Assembly: GCA_035652435.1 (NCBI GenBank)
Contig: DASRDU010000014.1
Coordinates: 1 to 64,000, forward strand
From: DASRDU01 sp035652435
GTDB taxonomy: Bacteria; Acidobacteriota; Blastocatellia; RBC074
Direction of reading: 5' to 3'
DNA: 64,000 bases
This document shows, piece after piece, positions 1 to 8,443 of this stretch. Below the pieces are notes generated by a model, which was given only the letters and a program-made list of their open reading frames with translations, was not told the origin of the DNA and made no database searches. The position numbers and the translations under genes are program-made. How positions within the stretch are numbered: the stretch's first letter is position 1; each line of letters starts with the position of its first letter.

Positions 1-73
1 TGGTCAGGGTGTAGTTGATCTGGCTGACCAGCAAGTATTGACAATAGTCGAGTCGGCTCACGGAATCGCTCAT
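1..73 (-). CDS. Transposase, N-terminal 24 residues only (cut by window edge)
   Basis: Reading leftwards from ATG at 73 gives MSDSVSRLDYCQYLLVSQIN followed by YTLT. The pattern YCQYLL-SQINYTL is typical of the N-terminus of DDE-superfamily transposases that are common in Cyanobacteria and environmental bacteria. The rest of the protein, including the catalytic acidic residues, lies off the window, so activity cannot be judged. The identification rests on motif memory over a short stretch. Confidence 0.55.
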   Translation of the reverse strand, partial: MSDSVSRLDYCQYLLVSQINYTLT

Positions 74-140
74 GAGCCGAGACTGTACCCGGTTTTCAAT
101 GATCAAGCGACTCTTAACGTCGCCTCTGCGTAAGTCCTAG
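1..140 (-). mobile_element. Terminal fragment of an insertion sequence
   Basis: The left edge of the window carries the start of a minus-strand transposase gene. Its upstream flank ends with GCGTAAGTCCTAG at about 128-140. The complement of that end, beginning CTAGGACTTACGC, resembles terminal repeats of DDE-type elements as I remember them; this is recall, not a search. The element continues outside the window, so the other end and any target duplication cannot be seen. The terminus lies only about 2 bp from the ATG of the next gene. Confidence 0.55.
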
Positions 141-142
141 AT

Positions 143-1054
143 ATGAAAATTACTTTGCTCGGAACCGGGACGCCCGCGCCGTCGCTTGAGCGGCAGAGTT
201 CGGGTTACCTGATCGAAGTCGGCGCCGACCTGATCGTGATGGATCACGGCCCGGGCGCGCATCACCGGCTGATCGAGAGCGGTCACCGCGCCGTGGACGT
301 GAGCCACGCCTTCATCAGCCACCTGCATTATGACCACTGCATGGATTACCCGCGGCTGGTGCTGCAGCGTTGGGACATGGGGGCGGACCGGATCCCCGAC
401 CTGAAGGTGTACGGGCCGGCGCCGCTTGGGCGGATGACCGAACTGCTCTTCGGCGAGGAGGGCGTCTATGGCCCGGACATCCGCGCGCGCATCGAACACG
501 AGAGCAGCATCTTCGTGTTCCGGGAGCGCGGCGGGGAGCCGCCACGCCAGCGCCCCGCGCCGCACGTCAGGGAGGTGCATGCGGGCGACGTGGTCGAGGG
601 CGACGGGTGGACAGTGACCGTGGCGAACGCCTCGCACGTGCAGCCGCAGCTTGAGTGTCTGGCCTTCCGCCTCGACAGCAAGGAAGGCTCGGTGTGCTAT
701 TCCGGCGACAGCGGCGGGGTGTGCAAAGAGGTGATCGAGCTGGCGCGCGGCTGCGACGTGGCCATCCTGATGAACCATTACCTGAGCGGGACGGAGCCGA
801 CCGCGAGCTACCGCCGGGCGTGCGGCAACCACCGGGACAACGCGGTGATCGCGCGTCGGGCGGGGGTGAAGACGCTGGTACTCACGCATGTTCTCTCCCG
901 GATAGACCGGGTCGGCGTCCGCGAGCAGATCGTCCGCGAAGTCTCGCAGGAATTCGACGGCCGGGTCGTCTGGGGCGAGGACCTGATGCAGCTCACGCTC
1001 GCCGAACACGGTCTTGTGAAGATAGAACAAGTCAACTCATTGCTTACCCGCTGA
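143..1054 (+). CDS. MBL-fold metallo-hydrolase (RNase Z-like)
   Basis: A 303-residue protein with the metallo-beta-lactamase fold. It opens with the strand MKITLLGTGTPAPS and carries the zinc-binding motif HLHYDH at residues 60-65, preceded by DHGPGAHHRL. Further ligands are likely in the CYSGDSGG stretch (an Asp bridging two metals) and in LTHVLSR near the C-terminus. No signal peptide is seen, so it is probably cytoplasmic. The overall pattern matches RNase Z/arylsulfatase-type hydrolases of the superfamily, whose substrates range from RNA to sulfates and lactones; the substrate cannot be read from sequence. The ATG at 143 is the natural family start, yet it lies directly against an insertion sequence end and has no Shine-Dalgarno sequence. 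Expression may therefore be lost or may depend on the mobile element. Confidence 0.85.
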   Translation: MKITLLGTGTPAPSLERQSSGYLIEVGADLIVMDHGPGAHHRLIESGHRAVDVSHAFISHLHYDHCMDYPRLVLQRWDMGADRIPDLKVYGPAPLGRMTELLFGEEGVYGPDIRARIEHESSIFVFRERGGEPPRQRPAPHVREVHAGDVVEGDGWTVTVANASHVQPQLECLAFRLDSKEGSVCYSGDSGGVCKEVIELARGCDVAILMNHYLSGTEPTASYRRACGNHRDNAVIARRAGVKTLVLTHVLSRIDRVGVREQIVREVSQEFDGRVVWGEDLMQLTLAEHGLVKIEQVNSLLTR

Positions 1055-1195
1055 GCCGCTCCTATACTTCGCGCCGTTGCACTGTCACTTGATCCATTTT
1101 CTGTATTCGGAAAGTTTCGGTGTTCGCCTCAATCGTCGTTAAGCAGCAGTGCAATTGCCGCGACTTAACCGAAAGCTGTAATCCCGGTAAAACCG

Positions 1196-3259
1196 ATGAA
1201 AAAGCTGATGCTCATCGTCGCCCTGCTGGCTCACGGCTCCATTTCGGCCCAGACGTGGAGAGCCGACAACGGCAACGGAACGTTTACAAACCCGCTCTTC
1301 TATGATGAATTCTCAGACCCGGACCTGATCCGCGTGGGCGAGGATTACTACCTGACAGGCACGACGATGCACTCGATGCCGGGGTTGCCCGTGCTGCATT
1401 CCAAAGACCTGGTGAATTGGAAGCTCCTTGGCTATGCGTTCGACCGTTTGGACCTCGGGCCGGAATTCCGGCTGGAAGACGGGAAGGAAGCTTATGGCCA
1501 GGGCATCTGGGCGCCGTGCTTTCGTTATCACAACGGGACTTTTTACATCTTCTCCAACGTCAACCGGCACCGCACGCAACTGTTCCGCGCCAGTAACCCT
1601 GCCGGCCCCTGGACTCGCACGGAACTCAGGCGCTCCTTCCACGATCTCTCCGTCCTCTTCGATACGGACGGCAGGGTTTACGTCGTCTGGGGCTATCAGA
1701 ACATCAATTTCGCCCGGCTCAATGACGAACTCACCGACATTATTCCCGGCACCGAGCGCGTGATCATGCCGAAAGAGGCGGGTATGGGCGAGGGGCTTCA
1801 CTTCTACAGGATTGATGGGAAGTATTACATTACCAGCGCATGGTTCGCCGGACGCATGCGGATGCCCTGCGCCCGCGCCGACAAACCTGAAGGCCCATAT
1901 GAAGTGAACCAGGCAATCAGCACGGATGAAGATTTCGGCCTCGCGGAGGGCTACCGCTTGCAGCGCGGCACGCCGCCGCCGTTCAACGCGATCCCGCCGA
2001 ACTCCGCGGATCGAGGCCGAATGTCGCTGCATCAGGGCGGCATCGTGAACACGCCGAGCGGCGAGTGGTGGGGCTTTTCGATGATGGATTACAACTCCGT
2101 CGGGCGGCTCACGTGCCTCTCGCCCGTCACGTGGCAGGACGGCTGGCCCTGGTTCGGTCTGCCGGGCAATCTTAAGCGCACGCCACGCACCTGGGTCAAA
2201 CCCGATACCGGCCACACGTCGCCCCCGGCAGCGCCGTATGAACGCAGCGACGATTTCTCCGGGCCGAAGCTGAAAAATGTCTGGCAGTGGAATTACCTGC
2301 CCGACGACACGAAATGGTCTCTGTCGGAGCGCCCCGGTTTCCTGCGCCTGCATTCGCTGCCGGCCTCGGATCTCTGGCGGGCGCGAAACACGTTGACGCA
2401 GCGCGCCGTCGGCCCCGTCTCCTTTCCCACCGCAGAACTGGACACGCGCGGAATGAAGGTGGGCGACGTTGCCGGACTGGCGCTCTTCAACTTCCCGTAT
2501 GCGTGGATCGGCATCAGCCGGCAGTCCGACGGGGCGATGGTTGAACAGTTCGACCAGACGACCGGCAGGACGTCGCGCGTCCCCCTCAAAGGAGCGCGGG
2601 TGTGGCTGCGCGCGCATTGCGATTTCCTGACGGAGAAGGCGCGGTTCAGCTACAGCACGGACGGGAAGAAATTCGAGCCGCTGGGCGACGAGTTCACCAT
2701 GGTTTTCCAGCTCAAAACCTTCCAGGGCGTCCGCTACTCACTCTTCCACTACCACACCGGCGCCGGAGCAGGCGGCTATGCGGATTTCGACAGGCTGACG
2801 GTAGACGAACCGCATCCGCATGGCCTGATGAGGCCGATCCCCTTCGGCAAAAAGATCACGCTCTCGGTCTCCGGCGACGGCCCGGTACTCGTGGTGAAAG
2901 ACGGCGGACTATCCGCCGTGCCTGCCGGAGACCCGCTGGCCGGCGGGGCGGCGGCGCAATTCAAAGTGGTGGATCGGGGGCTCGGCCGTGTCGCGCTGCA
3001 ATGGGGCGAGGCATTCGTTTCGGTGGCAGCGTCGGGAGGCAACGGGCGGGTGACGTTAAGATCAGGGCGACCGACCGACGCTGAAACCTTTCAATGGACC
3101 GAAACACCGTATGGTGACCTGATCCTGCTTTCGCTCGTCACTCACCGCCACCTGCGGATTGATCCCGGCAGCGGCGCTCTCACCGCCGATCATCCTGGCC
3201 CACAGCCGGACCGAAAAGATGGCTCGTGCCTGAGATGGAAGGAGAGCAGCAATTACTGA
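1196..3259 (+). CDS. Secreted glycoside hydrolase family 43 (arabinofuranosidase/xylosidase type)
   Basis: 687 residues with an N-terminal signal peptide (MKKLMLIVALLAHGSISAQ). The five-bladed GH43 propeller spans roughly residues 25-340. The candidate general base lies in FSDPDLI (about residues 40-45), the modulating Asp in HDLSVLFDTDG (about 150-158), and the acid Glu in GMGEGLHFY (about 197-201). A beta-sandwich of the GH43 C2 type follows at about 350-540. The last 140 residues look like a beta-trefoil module (repeated GKKITLSVSGDG / RLGRVALQW-type segments), which could bind sugar or protein. Members act on alpha-L-arabinofuranosyl or xylosyl linkages in plant polysaccharides. The ATG has only a weak ribosome site. 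The gene stands alone on the plus strand, upstream of a sulfatase remnant. Confidence 0.88.
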   Translation: MKKLMLIVALLAHGSISAQTWRADNGNGTFTNPLFYDEFSDPDLIRVGEDYYLTGTTMHSMPGLPVLHSKDLVNWKLLGYAFDRLDLGPEFRLEDGKEAYGQGIWAPCFRYHNGTFYIFSNVNRHRTQLFRASNPAGPWTRTELRRSFHDLSVLFDTDGRVYVVWGYQNINFARLNDELTDIIPGTERVIMPKEAGMGEGLHFYRIDGKYYITSAWFAGRMRMPCARADKPEGPYEVNQAISTDEDFGLAEGYRLQRGTPPPFNAIPPNSADRGRMSLHQGGIVNTPSGEWWGFSMMDYNSVGRLTCLSPVTWQDGWPWFGLPGNLKRTPRTWVKPDTGHTSPPAAPYERSDDFSGPKLKNVWQWNYLPDDTKWSLSERPGFLRLHSLPASDLWRARNTLTQRAVGPVSFPTAELDTRGMKVGDVAGLALFNFPYAWIGISRQSDGAMVEQFDQTTGRTSRVPLKGARVWLRAHCDFLTEKARFSYSTDGKKFEPLGDEFTMVFQLKTFQGVRYSLFHYHTGAGAGGYADFDRLTVDEPHPHGLMRPIPFGKKITLSVSGDGPVLVVKDGGLSAVPAGDPLAGGAAAQFKVVDRGLGRVALQWGEAFVSVAASGGNGRVTLRSGRPTDAETFQWTETPYGDLILLSLVTHRHLRIDPGSGALTADHPGPQPDRKDGSCLRWKESSNY

Positions 3260-3302
3260 TTCTGCCCGCGGGGCAGCGGCTCAGTCCTGACCCAATACAT
3301 TT

Positions 3303-3587
3303 ATGAAGCAATGGCTGCGATTTACTTTCTGCTTTGCAGCGCTGGTCTCAATCCTGCCCGGCGCTGACTCGACGGCCTTACGGCTCCAGCATGCTCCGCC
3401 CGACGCTGTGGTGCAAGCGGCGGCGCGCGCTGCTCAGCAACGGCGACCGAATATTGTTCTGATCTTCCCCGACAACCCTGGCTGGGGCGAAGTGGGCGTC
3501 TTCGGCAGCGTGCGCGGCGTGCGGACGCCGCGCCTTGACCGGCTCGCCGCCCAGGGGATTCGGCTCAATAACTACGGCCAGGCGTAA
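3303..3587 (+). pseudogene. Truncated sulfatase (N-terminal remnant)
   Basis: The 94-residue frame has a signal peptide followed by RRPNIVLIFPDNPGWGEVGV and TPRLDRLAAQGIRLNNYG. This is the unmistakable N-terminal third of the first domain of a type I sulfatase. It stops just before the point where the C-x-P-S/T-R formylglycine motif should come, and no continuation is found downstream, where an attC site begins 34 bp later. It lacks the catalytic residue and most of the protein, so it is non-functional. The junction beside a gene cassette suggests that the 3' part was lost when foreign DNA arrived here. Confidence 0.8.
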
Positions 3588-3620
3588 GAAGTAATGGCGG
3601 CAGGAGCGCTCAACGCCGCC

Positions 3621-3712
3621 ATCTAACAAGGCGTTGCAGCGGAGGCCACGAAGCAGGTTTCTTATGGTTCTCTGAGTGCCGTTCGTGGCCCCGCTGAACG
3701 CGGGCGTCAGGC
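3621..3712 (+). other. attC recombination site (left of DinB cassette)
   Basis: The site has the full architecture of an integron attC. The R'' box ATCTAAC (3621-3627) matches RYYYAAC exactly. The L'' arm GCGTTGCAGCGG (3631-3642) pairs with the L' arm CCGCTGAACGC (3691-3701), leaving one extrahelical G at 3636. An inner stem GGCCACGAA/TTCGTGGCC (3644-3652/3682-3690) follows. The R' box GTCAGGC (3706-3712) differs from GTTRRRY at one base. Length is 92 bp, normal for attC. The recombination point would fall between 3706 and 3707. Confidence 0.8.
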
Positions 3713-4317
3713 GGCCTGCTGGCGGCGCACGACATGGAGGAGATTATGGACACACAAAAGTTGATAGCTTCTTTAGAGGCTGCACCCGGTATTATCATTG
3801 GGCTCGTCCGCGAGGTGCCGCCCCAGAACCTTAAGCGCCGCCCTGCGCCGAACAAGTGGTCCGCTCACGAGCATGCCTGCCACATATCTGGCGGCGACGC
3901 GGCGTTCCTCTCACGCCTGGAGTTGATGCTCTCTGACCCGCACCCCCAAATAAAGTCTATGAAACCATCACCGGACGAGGAGGCCGGCTCACTACTGAGC
4001 GTTGATCTGGACGAAGCGCTGAGCCGGTACGTGCGCGAGCGGGCACTGGTCGTTAAGCGGTTGAAGGAGCTATCCGCAGAGGATTGGCAGCGGACCGCCG
4101 AACACGAGGCGTTCAGCCACTACTCGGTGTATATAATGTTCAGGCACCTGCTGATGCATGAGATGCTTCACGCCTACAGGATAGATGAGCTGATGCTGAA
4201 AAAGGATTGGGAGTAAATAACTGGCTGGACAGTCGCCGCCTGGCAACTCGTTCGAGCGGACCAATCCTCGCTCCCTCGCTGCACTCGGTCTCTGCGGTTG
4301 GCCGCTCAACGCGGGCG
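3707..4317 (+). mobile_element. Integron-type gene cassette carrying a DinB-family gene
   Basis: A 611-bp unit runs from the cleavage point of the left attC to that of the right attC. It holds one promoterless gene in the usual cassette orientation, with its own attC at the 3' end. Cassettes of this size with DinB-like genes are common in environmental integrons. No integrase gene or attI site is in the window, so this looks like an isolated attC cluster lacking an integrase. Confidence 0.72.
3746..4216 (+). CDS. DinB-family protein (cassette-borne)
   Basis: A 156-residue four-helix-bundle protein of the DinB/YfiT superfamily, which are predicted metal-dependent thiol-S-transferases or hydrolases, mostly uncharacterised. 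The three-His pattern is plausible in KWSAHEHACHI (about residues 37-47) and HLLMHEMLHAYRI near the C-terminus. I chose ATG 3746 because GGAGG at 3736-3740 lies 5 bp upstream; an in-frame ATG at 3734 overlaps that ribosome site and would add four residues. Codon use is unlike its neighbours: ATA and TTA codons recur here and are rare in the flanking GC-rich genes. Two attC-like sites flank it. This supports horizontal arrival as a gene cassette. Its cellular role is unknown. Confidence 0.85.
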   Translation: MDTQKLIASLEAAPGIIIGLVREVPPQNLKRRPAPNKWSAHEHACHISGGDAAFLSRLELMLSDPHPQIKSMKPSPDEEAGSLLSVDLDEALSRYVRERALVVKRLKELSAEDWQRTAEHEAFSHYSVYIMFRHLLMHEMLHAYRIDELMLKKDWE

Positions 4318-4323
4318 TCAGAT
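4241..4323 (+). other. attC recombination site (right of DinB cassette)
   Basis: The L'' arm CGTTCGAGCGG (4249-4259) pairs with the L' arm CCGCTCAACG (4302-4311), leaving one bulged C at 4253. The R' box is GTCAGAT (4317-4323) and the R'' box TGGCAAC (4241-4247) ends in the required AAC. The L'/R' half closely resembles that of the left site (CCGCT-AACGCGGGCGTCAG in both). R'' is a weaker match to consensus than in the left site. The 83-bp size is normal for attC. Confidence 0.7.
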
Positions 4324-4474
4324 ATCTGCAGCTCTCAACAAATAAAATTCCGCAATCGTTGAAACCAATAAACCAACAATCTTTGTCAGGATTGATCTGA
4401 ACTTATGCCGCGTAGCATGTTCCGATCAAATATGAAGTCCTTTATTTGAACTGCCAGGAAGGAATCTACACCCC

Positions 4475-5980
4475 ATGAACCGCCGCCACTTCATCAAAAC
4501 CGCCGCCCTGAGCGCCGCCTCCTTCACCACTTCACCCTTCCCGCGCACCGATGACGCCGAGTTGCAACCCATCTGGGCGCAGATCGAAAAGCGCCGCGAC
4601 GAAAGCCTGCGGCGGTTGCAGGAATGGATTCGCCAGCCCGCGATTGCCGCCGAAAATCGCGGCATGCACGAAGGCTGCGAGTTGATGATGCAACTGCTCC
4701 GCGAAACCGGGTTCACCCAGGTCACCAAAATCCCGACCGACGGGCATCCCGGCGTATTCGCGCTGCACGACGCGGGCGCGCCGCGTACGCTGGGCATTTA
4801 TTTCATGTACGACGTGAAGCAGGTTGATCCCGCCGAGTGGTCGTCGCCGCCGTTTGACGCGGCGTTGATGGACAAGCCGGGCCTGGGCAAGGTACTCGTA
4901 GGGCGCGGCGCAACCAATCAGAAAGGCCCGCAGGCGACCTTGCTGGCCGCGCTGCACGCCATACGCGGCGCGGGCAAACGGCTGCCGGTCAATCTGGTCT
5001 TCGTGGCCGAAGGCGAAGAGGAGATCGGTTCGCCGCATTTCCCCCAGGTCATCGCGCGCGCCGAAGTCAACGCCGCCCTGCGCCGTTGCAGCGGCGTCTT
5101 CATGCCCTTCCCCTCGCAAGACCCCGGCGGCGAAGTCACGATCAATCTGGGCGCGAAGGGCGTGATCGAACTCGAACTCGTGGCGAGCGGCGAACGCTGG
5201 GGGCGCGGGCCACGGCGCGACACGCATTCGAGCAACAAGGCGCGGCTGGATAGTCCGGCCTGGCATCTGGTGCAGGCGCTCAATACGCTGGTCGCCGCCG
5301 ACGGCAATACGCCCGCGATTGCACATTACACCGACAAGGTGCGCCCGCTTACCGACGCCGAGAAAAAGATGATCGCCACGGCGGCGAGCCGCCTGAATGA
5401 AGCCGCGACGAAAAAATCGCTTGGCGTAGAGCGTTGGATGCGCGACGCGAGTTTCCGCGAATCGCTGGAGATGCTGGTGTCACAGCCTACGATCAACATC
5501 GAAGGACTGGTGGGCGGCTACACCGGGCCGGGCGGCAAGACCATCCTGCCGCACCGGGCCGTCGCCAAACTCGACCTGCGGCTGGTGCCGGATATGACCG
5601 CCGCTGAGGCGTTGGCCGCGCTCAAGGCGCATTTGGCGCAACGCGGGTTTGGCGATCTTGAAGTGAATATGACGGGCGGCTATGACCCTACGAGTACGGC
5701 AGCGGATTCTGCTTTGGTGCGCGCGCAGGTGGCGGTGTACAAGCGTGCGGGGATTGAGCCGATCATCATGCCGCGGCTGGCGGGTTCGTGGCCGGGCTAT
5801 GTGTTCACGGGCGCGCCGCTGCGCTTGCCGGCGGGACATTTCGGACTTGGACACGGTGGCGGAGCGCATGCGCCGGATGAGTACTACGTGATCGAATCGG
5901 CCAATCCGAAGGTGGCGGGGATGGTGGGGGCAACGCGGTCGTATGTGGAGTATCTTTACGAACTGGGCCGACAGGCTTAA
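4475..5980 (+). CDS. M20-family (carnosinase/dipeptidase-like) protein with a degraded metal site
   Basis: 501 residues with a Tat-like leader (NRRHFIKTAALSAASF), so probably exported. The fold is clearly M20: IYFMYDVKQVDPAEW, GRGATNQKGP, FVAEGEEEIGS and HGGGAHAPDEYYVIE fall in the right order, and the dimerisation-domain His is in DTHSS. Three of the five usual metal ligands are replaced. The His of G-H-x-D is Met111, the bridging Asp of G-R-G-x-T-D is Asn148, and the third-site Asp of V-x-x-S-D is missing near residue 210. The catalytic Glu pair (181-182) and the last His remain. The family normally hydrolyses dipeptides with two zinc or manganese ions. This one may bind metal differently, may have changed chemistry, or may be a binding protein. 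The gene begins 151 bp after the cassette. Confidence 0.83.
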   Translation: MNRRHFIKTAALSAASFTTSPFPRTDDAELQPIWAQIEKRRDESLRRLQEWIRQPAIAAENRGMHEGCELMMQLLRETGFTQVTKIPTDGHPGVFALHDAGAPRTLGIYFMYDVKQVDPAEWSSPPFDAALMDKPGLGKVLVGRGATNQKGPQATLLAALHAIRGAGKRLPVNLVFVAEGEEEIGSPHFPQVIARAEVNAALRRCSGVFMPFPSQDPGGEVTINLGAKGVIELELVASGERWGRGPRRDTHSSNKARLDSPAWHLVQALNTLVAADGNTPAIAHYTDKVRPLTDAEKKMIATAASRLNEAATKKSLGVERWMRDASFRESLEMLVSQPTINIEGLVGGYTGPGGKTILPHRAVAKLDLRLVPDMTAAEALAALKAHLAQRGFGDLEVNMTGGYDPTSTAADSALVRAQVAVYKRAGIEPIIMPRLAGSWPGYVFTGAPLRLPAGHFGLGHGGGAHAPDEYYVIESANPKVAGMVGATRSYVEYLYELGRQA

Positions 5981-6085
5981 TGGCGTAGCGTTGCCATTTG
6001 CGAGCCGGCCCACGTACGTGAAGTGGCTCCCGGATGCACAGGCAAAGCATCGATTACGGATCTAACGGGTCGACATAGATGCGTG

Positions 6086-6481
6086 TTACGACGACTTGCC
6101 CAGCATGACCGTCGGCTTGATATCAGTGAAGGTGGCGACATCGGCCCGGACTTCAGCCATGCGTGGATTATCGAGAGCAGCCTTCAGGGCCTCCGGTGAC
6201 GCGAACTGGAAATGAGCAATCATCGCATAGGGTGCGGCGGAGGCGCCCATCGGTACCCCCTCGATGAGAATGACGCCGTCGGCCTTCATGACCTTCATCG
6301 CCAGAGGGATGTGGGTGTCACGATAGTAGCGCATATCGAATCGCGCGCCATCGTGGTTCGGATAGATCACGTTCAGACTCATCGTCTGTTTCGCTGCCGC
6401 CTTCACTATCCTGGATGACATGACCGTCATCGCACCGACACCTGTCGCCGCCCCGAGAACGAAACTGCGTCTATTCGGCAT
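6086..6481 (-). CDS. EthD-domain protein with Tat signal
   Basis: 131 residues beginning MPNRRSFVLGAATGVGAMTV, a twin-arginine leader. The mature part has the small ferredoxin-like EthD fold: SLNVIYPNHDGARFDMRYYRDTHIPLAMKVM, then PYAMIAHFQFASPEALKAAL. EthD-like proteins were first linked to ether-degrading monooxygenases; most, including this one, have no proven function. I chose ATG at 6481 because AGGGAGG lies 6 bp upstream on the minus strand; an earlier ATG would precede the Tat motif by ten residues with no ribosome site. It converges on the M20 gene, 105 bp away. It follows GH51 in the same direction after a 296-bp gap. Confidence 0.75.
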   Translation of the reverse strand: MPNRRSFVLGAATGVGAMTVMSSRIVKAAAKQTMSLNVIYPNHDGARFDMRYYRDTHIPLAMKVMKADGVILIEGVPMGASAAPYAMIAHFQFASPEALKAALDNPRMAEVRADVATFTDIKPTVMLGKSS

Positions 6482-6777
6482 TGATTTCCTCCCTTGTCTG
6501 ATGAGCTGCAATCAATCACGCTGTCCTTCCTGACGCACAGCAAGACACAAGCGACCGGTAGCCGACCGTCCTGAGGCGAACGACAGCGATGTGTTTACGG
6601 AGGGGGCCAATATACGCCCATCAGAGGCTTAGTCAAGGACAGCCGTACAAGTCAGCGGCAGATGCGATCGTGACCAGTTGGGCCTGGTCAAAGCAGCGAA
6701 GTGGAAAGAAGTGCGGCTTTACTCCCCAGGACCTTGACCCTTTGACCCTTTGTATTGGAAAGGCTTCCTTGCAGCAC

Positions 6778-8397
6778 TCAAGCGAGTTGAATCTCGATGG
6801 CCGCGACGGCTTGCCTGGGAATGTCTACGGCGAGGGTCTCACCGCTGATTTTGACCGGCAAGGAAGCGGGCCTGACTTCGTTGGTATTTTGGAAGGTATT
6901 GCGGGCGCGCATGTCGCTGTGGGTGAGTACGGTGCCGCGCCCCTCGCTGGCCCGCGCACCGCCCGCCAGGCGGATGCGAGCAATAATGGGCGAATCCACG
7001 GACGCATTGGTGAGCGTGACCGTCAGGCGTTTCTCGCGGAGCGAGGCGGAACCCGTCAGTCCCGCTATTTTCGCTGTGCTGTCTTGCACCGGGACGGTCA
7101 ATTGATCTGCTCGAATCTGCATTGGCACTGAGCGCGCGCCCAGATGTGGGCGATACATCTCGAACACGTAATAAGGCGGGGTGCGCGTGTACTTGTCTTC
7201 AAGCGCCAGGAAGAGCGAATGAATGCAGTTGACCGTCTGCGCGACGTTGGCCATCTCGATCTTGTCGGCGTGCCGGTTGAAGATGTCGAAAGTGATGGCC
7301 GTGTGCAACGCGTCACGCAGCGTGACGGGCTGGCTCAGGATGTAACCGGGCGTAATCTCTTCGCCCGGCTGATACCAGACGCCCCATTCGTCAATCACGA
7401 GCCTGGTGCGGTGCTGCGGGTCGTACTTGCCCATCACTTTCCAGTGTTCCTCGATGATTGCCTCGGTGCGCAATCCTTCGAGCAGCACGGCGTACCAATC
7501 GGGCGCTTTGAAATCCGCCACCCTCATTTTGTTGTTACGGAAGTCGGTGTAGAAGTGCAGCGAGAAGCCATTTACCTGGCTGCGGTGCCCGCCCTGCATC
7601 GCCGCGAAGAATCCGTCCGTCCAGCCCAGGTCCATATCGCGTGAATGCCCGCGCGGGCCGGTCGCGACCAGGAACGGCGTCACATAAACGGGGAACTGCG
7701 TGACGAACTTGCGATACTCGACGGCGTATTCGCCCGGCTTCATATCGCCCCCGCAGCCCCACGATTCATTGCCGACGCCCCAATATTTCACGCGGAACGG
7801 CTCCTTGTCGCCGTTGGCCGCGCGCTCGTCGGCCAGGCTTTCCGTACCCGCCGGGGCATTGCAATAAGAGACCCAGTCGTGAAACTCCCTGGGCGTGCCC
7901 GAACCGACGTTGGCCGCCAGGTAAGGTTCGGCACCGATGAGGCGGCAGAGTCGCATGAACTCGTGAATGCCGAACTGATTGGTCTCGGTCGCGTGCAGCC
8001 CCTGGGGCATGCGACTCTCCCAAAAGTTATAAGTCCGCGGGCGCCTGGCGGCGGGGCCGATGCCGTCGCGCCAGTGATAGCCGTCGGCGAAGCAGCCGCC
8101 GGGCCAGCGTAAATTCGGCGCGCCGATGCGCTTCATGTCGTCAATGAATTGCCTGCGCATTCCGTCCACGTTCGGGATCCTGGAATTGCGCCCCACCCAG
8201 ATGCCGTCATAGATCACCCCGCCGAGATGCTCGATGAAATGCCCGTAGATGTGAGGGTTGATGACCGCGCCCGCCCTGTCCGGCGCTAATTCGATTTCGG
8301 CGTCTGCGGCCGGCGTGCGCCGTGAGGCCGCCCACGCGCCGAGTCCGGTGCCGAGTCCCGTGTAAGCTGCTGACTTGAGGAAAGTGCGTCTTTGCAT
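6778..8397 (-). CDS. Alpha-L-arabinofuranosidase, GH51
   Basis: 539 residues with a Tat-type leader (MQRRTFLKSAAYTGLG). The (beta/alpha)8 barrel shows the GH51 signature GHFIEHLGGVIYDGIW, with LRWPGGCFADGYHWRDGIGP following. The acid/base is Glu211 in KYWGVGNES and the nucleophile is Glu337 in VIDEWGVWY. A C-terminal beta-sandwich ends at about residue 539. Retaining GH51 enzymes release terminal alpha-L-arabinofuranose from arabinan, arabinoxylan or arabinogalactan proteins. The gene is last in a minus-strand group: the sulfatase lies 46 bp upstream with only weak initiation signals between, so co-transcription is likely. Its partner 32797-34359 is a second, divergent GH51. Confidence 0.92.
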   Translation of the reverse strand: MQRRTFLKSAAYTGLGTGLGAWAASRRTPAADAEIELAPDRAGAVINPHIYGHFIEHLGGVIYDGIWVGRNSRIPNVDGMRRQFIDDMKRIGAPNLRWPGGCFADGYHWRDGIGPAARRPRTYNFWESRMPQGLHATETNQFGIHEFMRLCRLIGAEPYLAANVGSGTPREFHDWVSYCNAPAGTESLADERAANGDKEPFRVKYWGVGNESWGCGGDMKPGEYAVEYRKFVTQFPVYVTPFLVATGPRGHSRDMDLGWTDGFFAAMQGGHRSQVNGFSLHFYTDFRNNKMRVADFKAPDWYAVLLEGLRTEAIIEEHWKVMGKYDPQHRTRLVIDEWGVWYQPGEEITPGYILSQPVTLRDALHTAITFDIFNRHADKIEMANVAQTVNCIHSLFLALEDKYTRTPPYYVFEMYRPHLGARSVPMQIRADQLTVPVQDSTAKIAGLTGSASLREKRLTVTLTNASVDSPIIARIRLAGGARASEGRGTVLTHSDMRARNTFQNTNEVRPASLPVKISGETLAVDIPRQAVAAIEIQLA

Positions 8398-8443
8398 AAT
8401 CGGTGATTTGATGATGATTGAGTCTGATGGAGCGAATGATCGT

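Noticed and set aside
3594..3622. Hairpin ATGGCGGC/GCCGCCAT as a terminator of the sulfatase remnant
   Set aside because: The stem is 8 bp without a T-run and merges into the attC R'' box; it is better explained by cassette-boundary sequence.
6589..7131. Plus-strand frame of 180 codons over the GH51 3' end
   Set aside because: It runs antisense into the conserved end of GH51, has no ribosome site and no recognisable protein.
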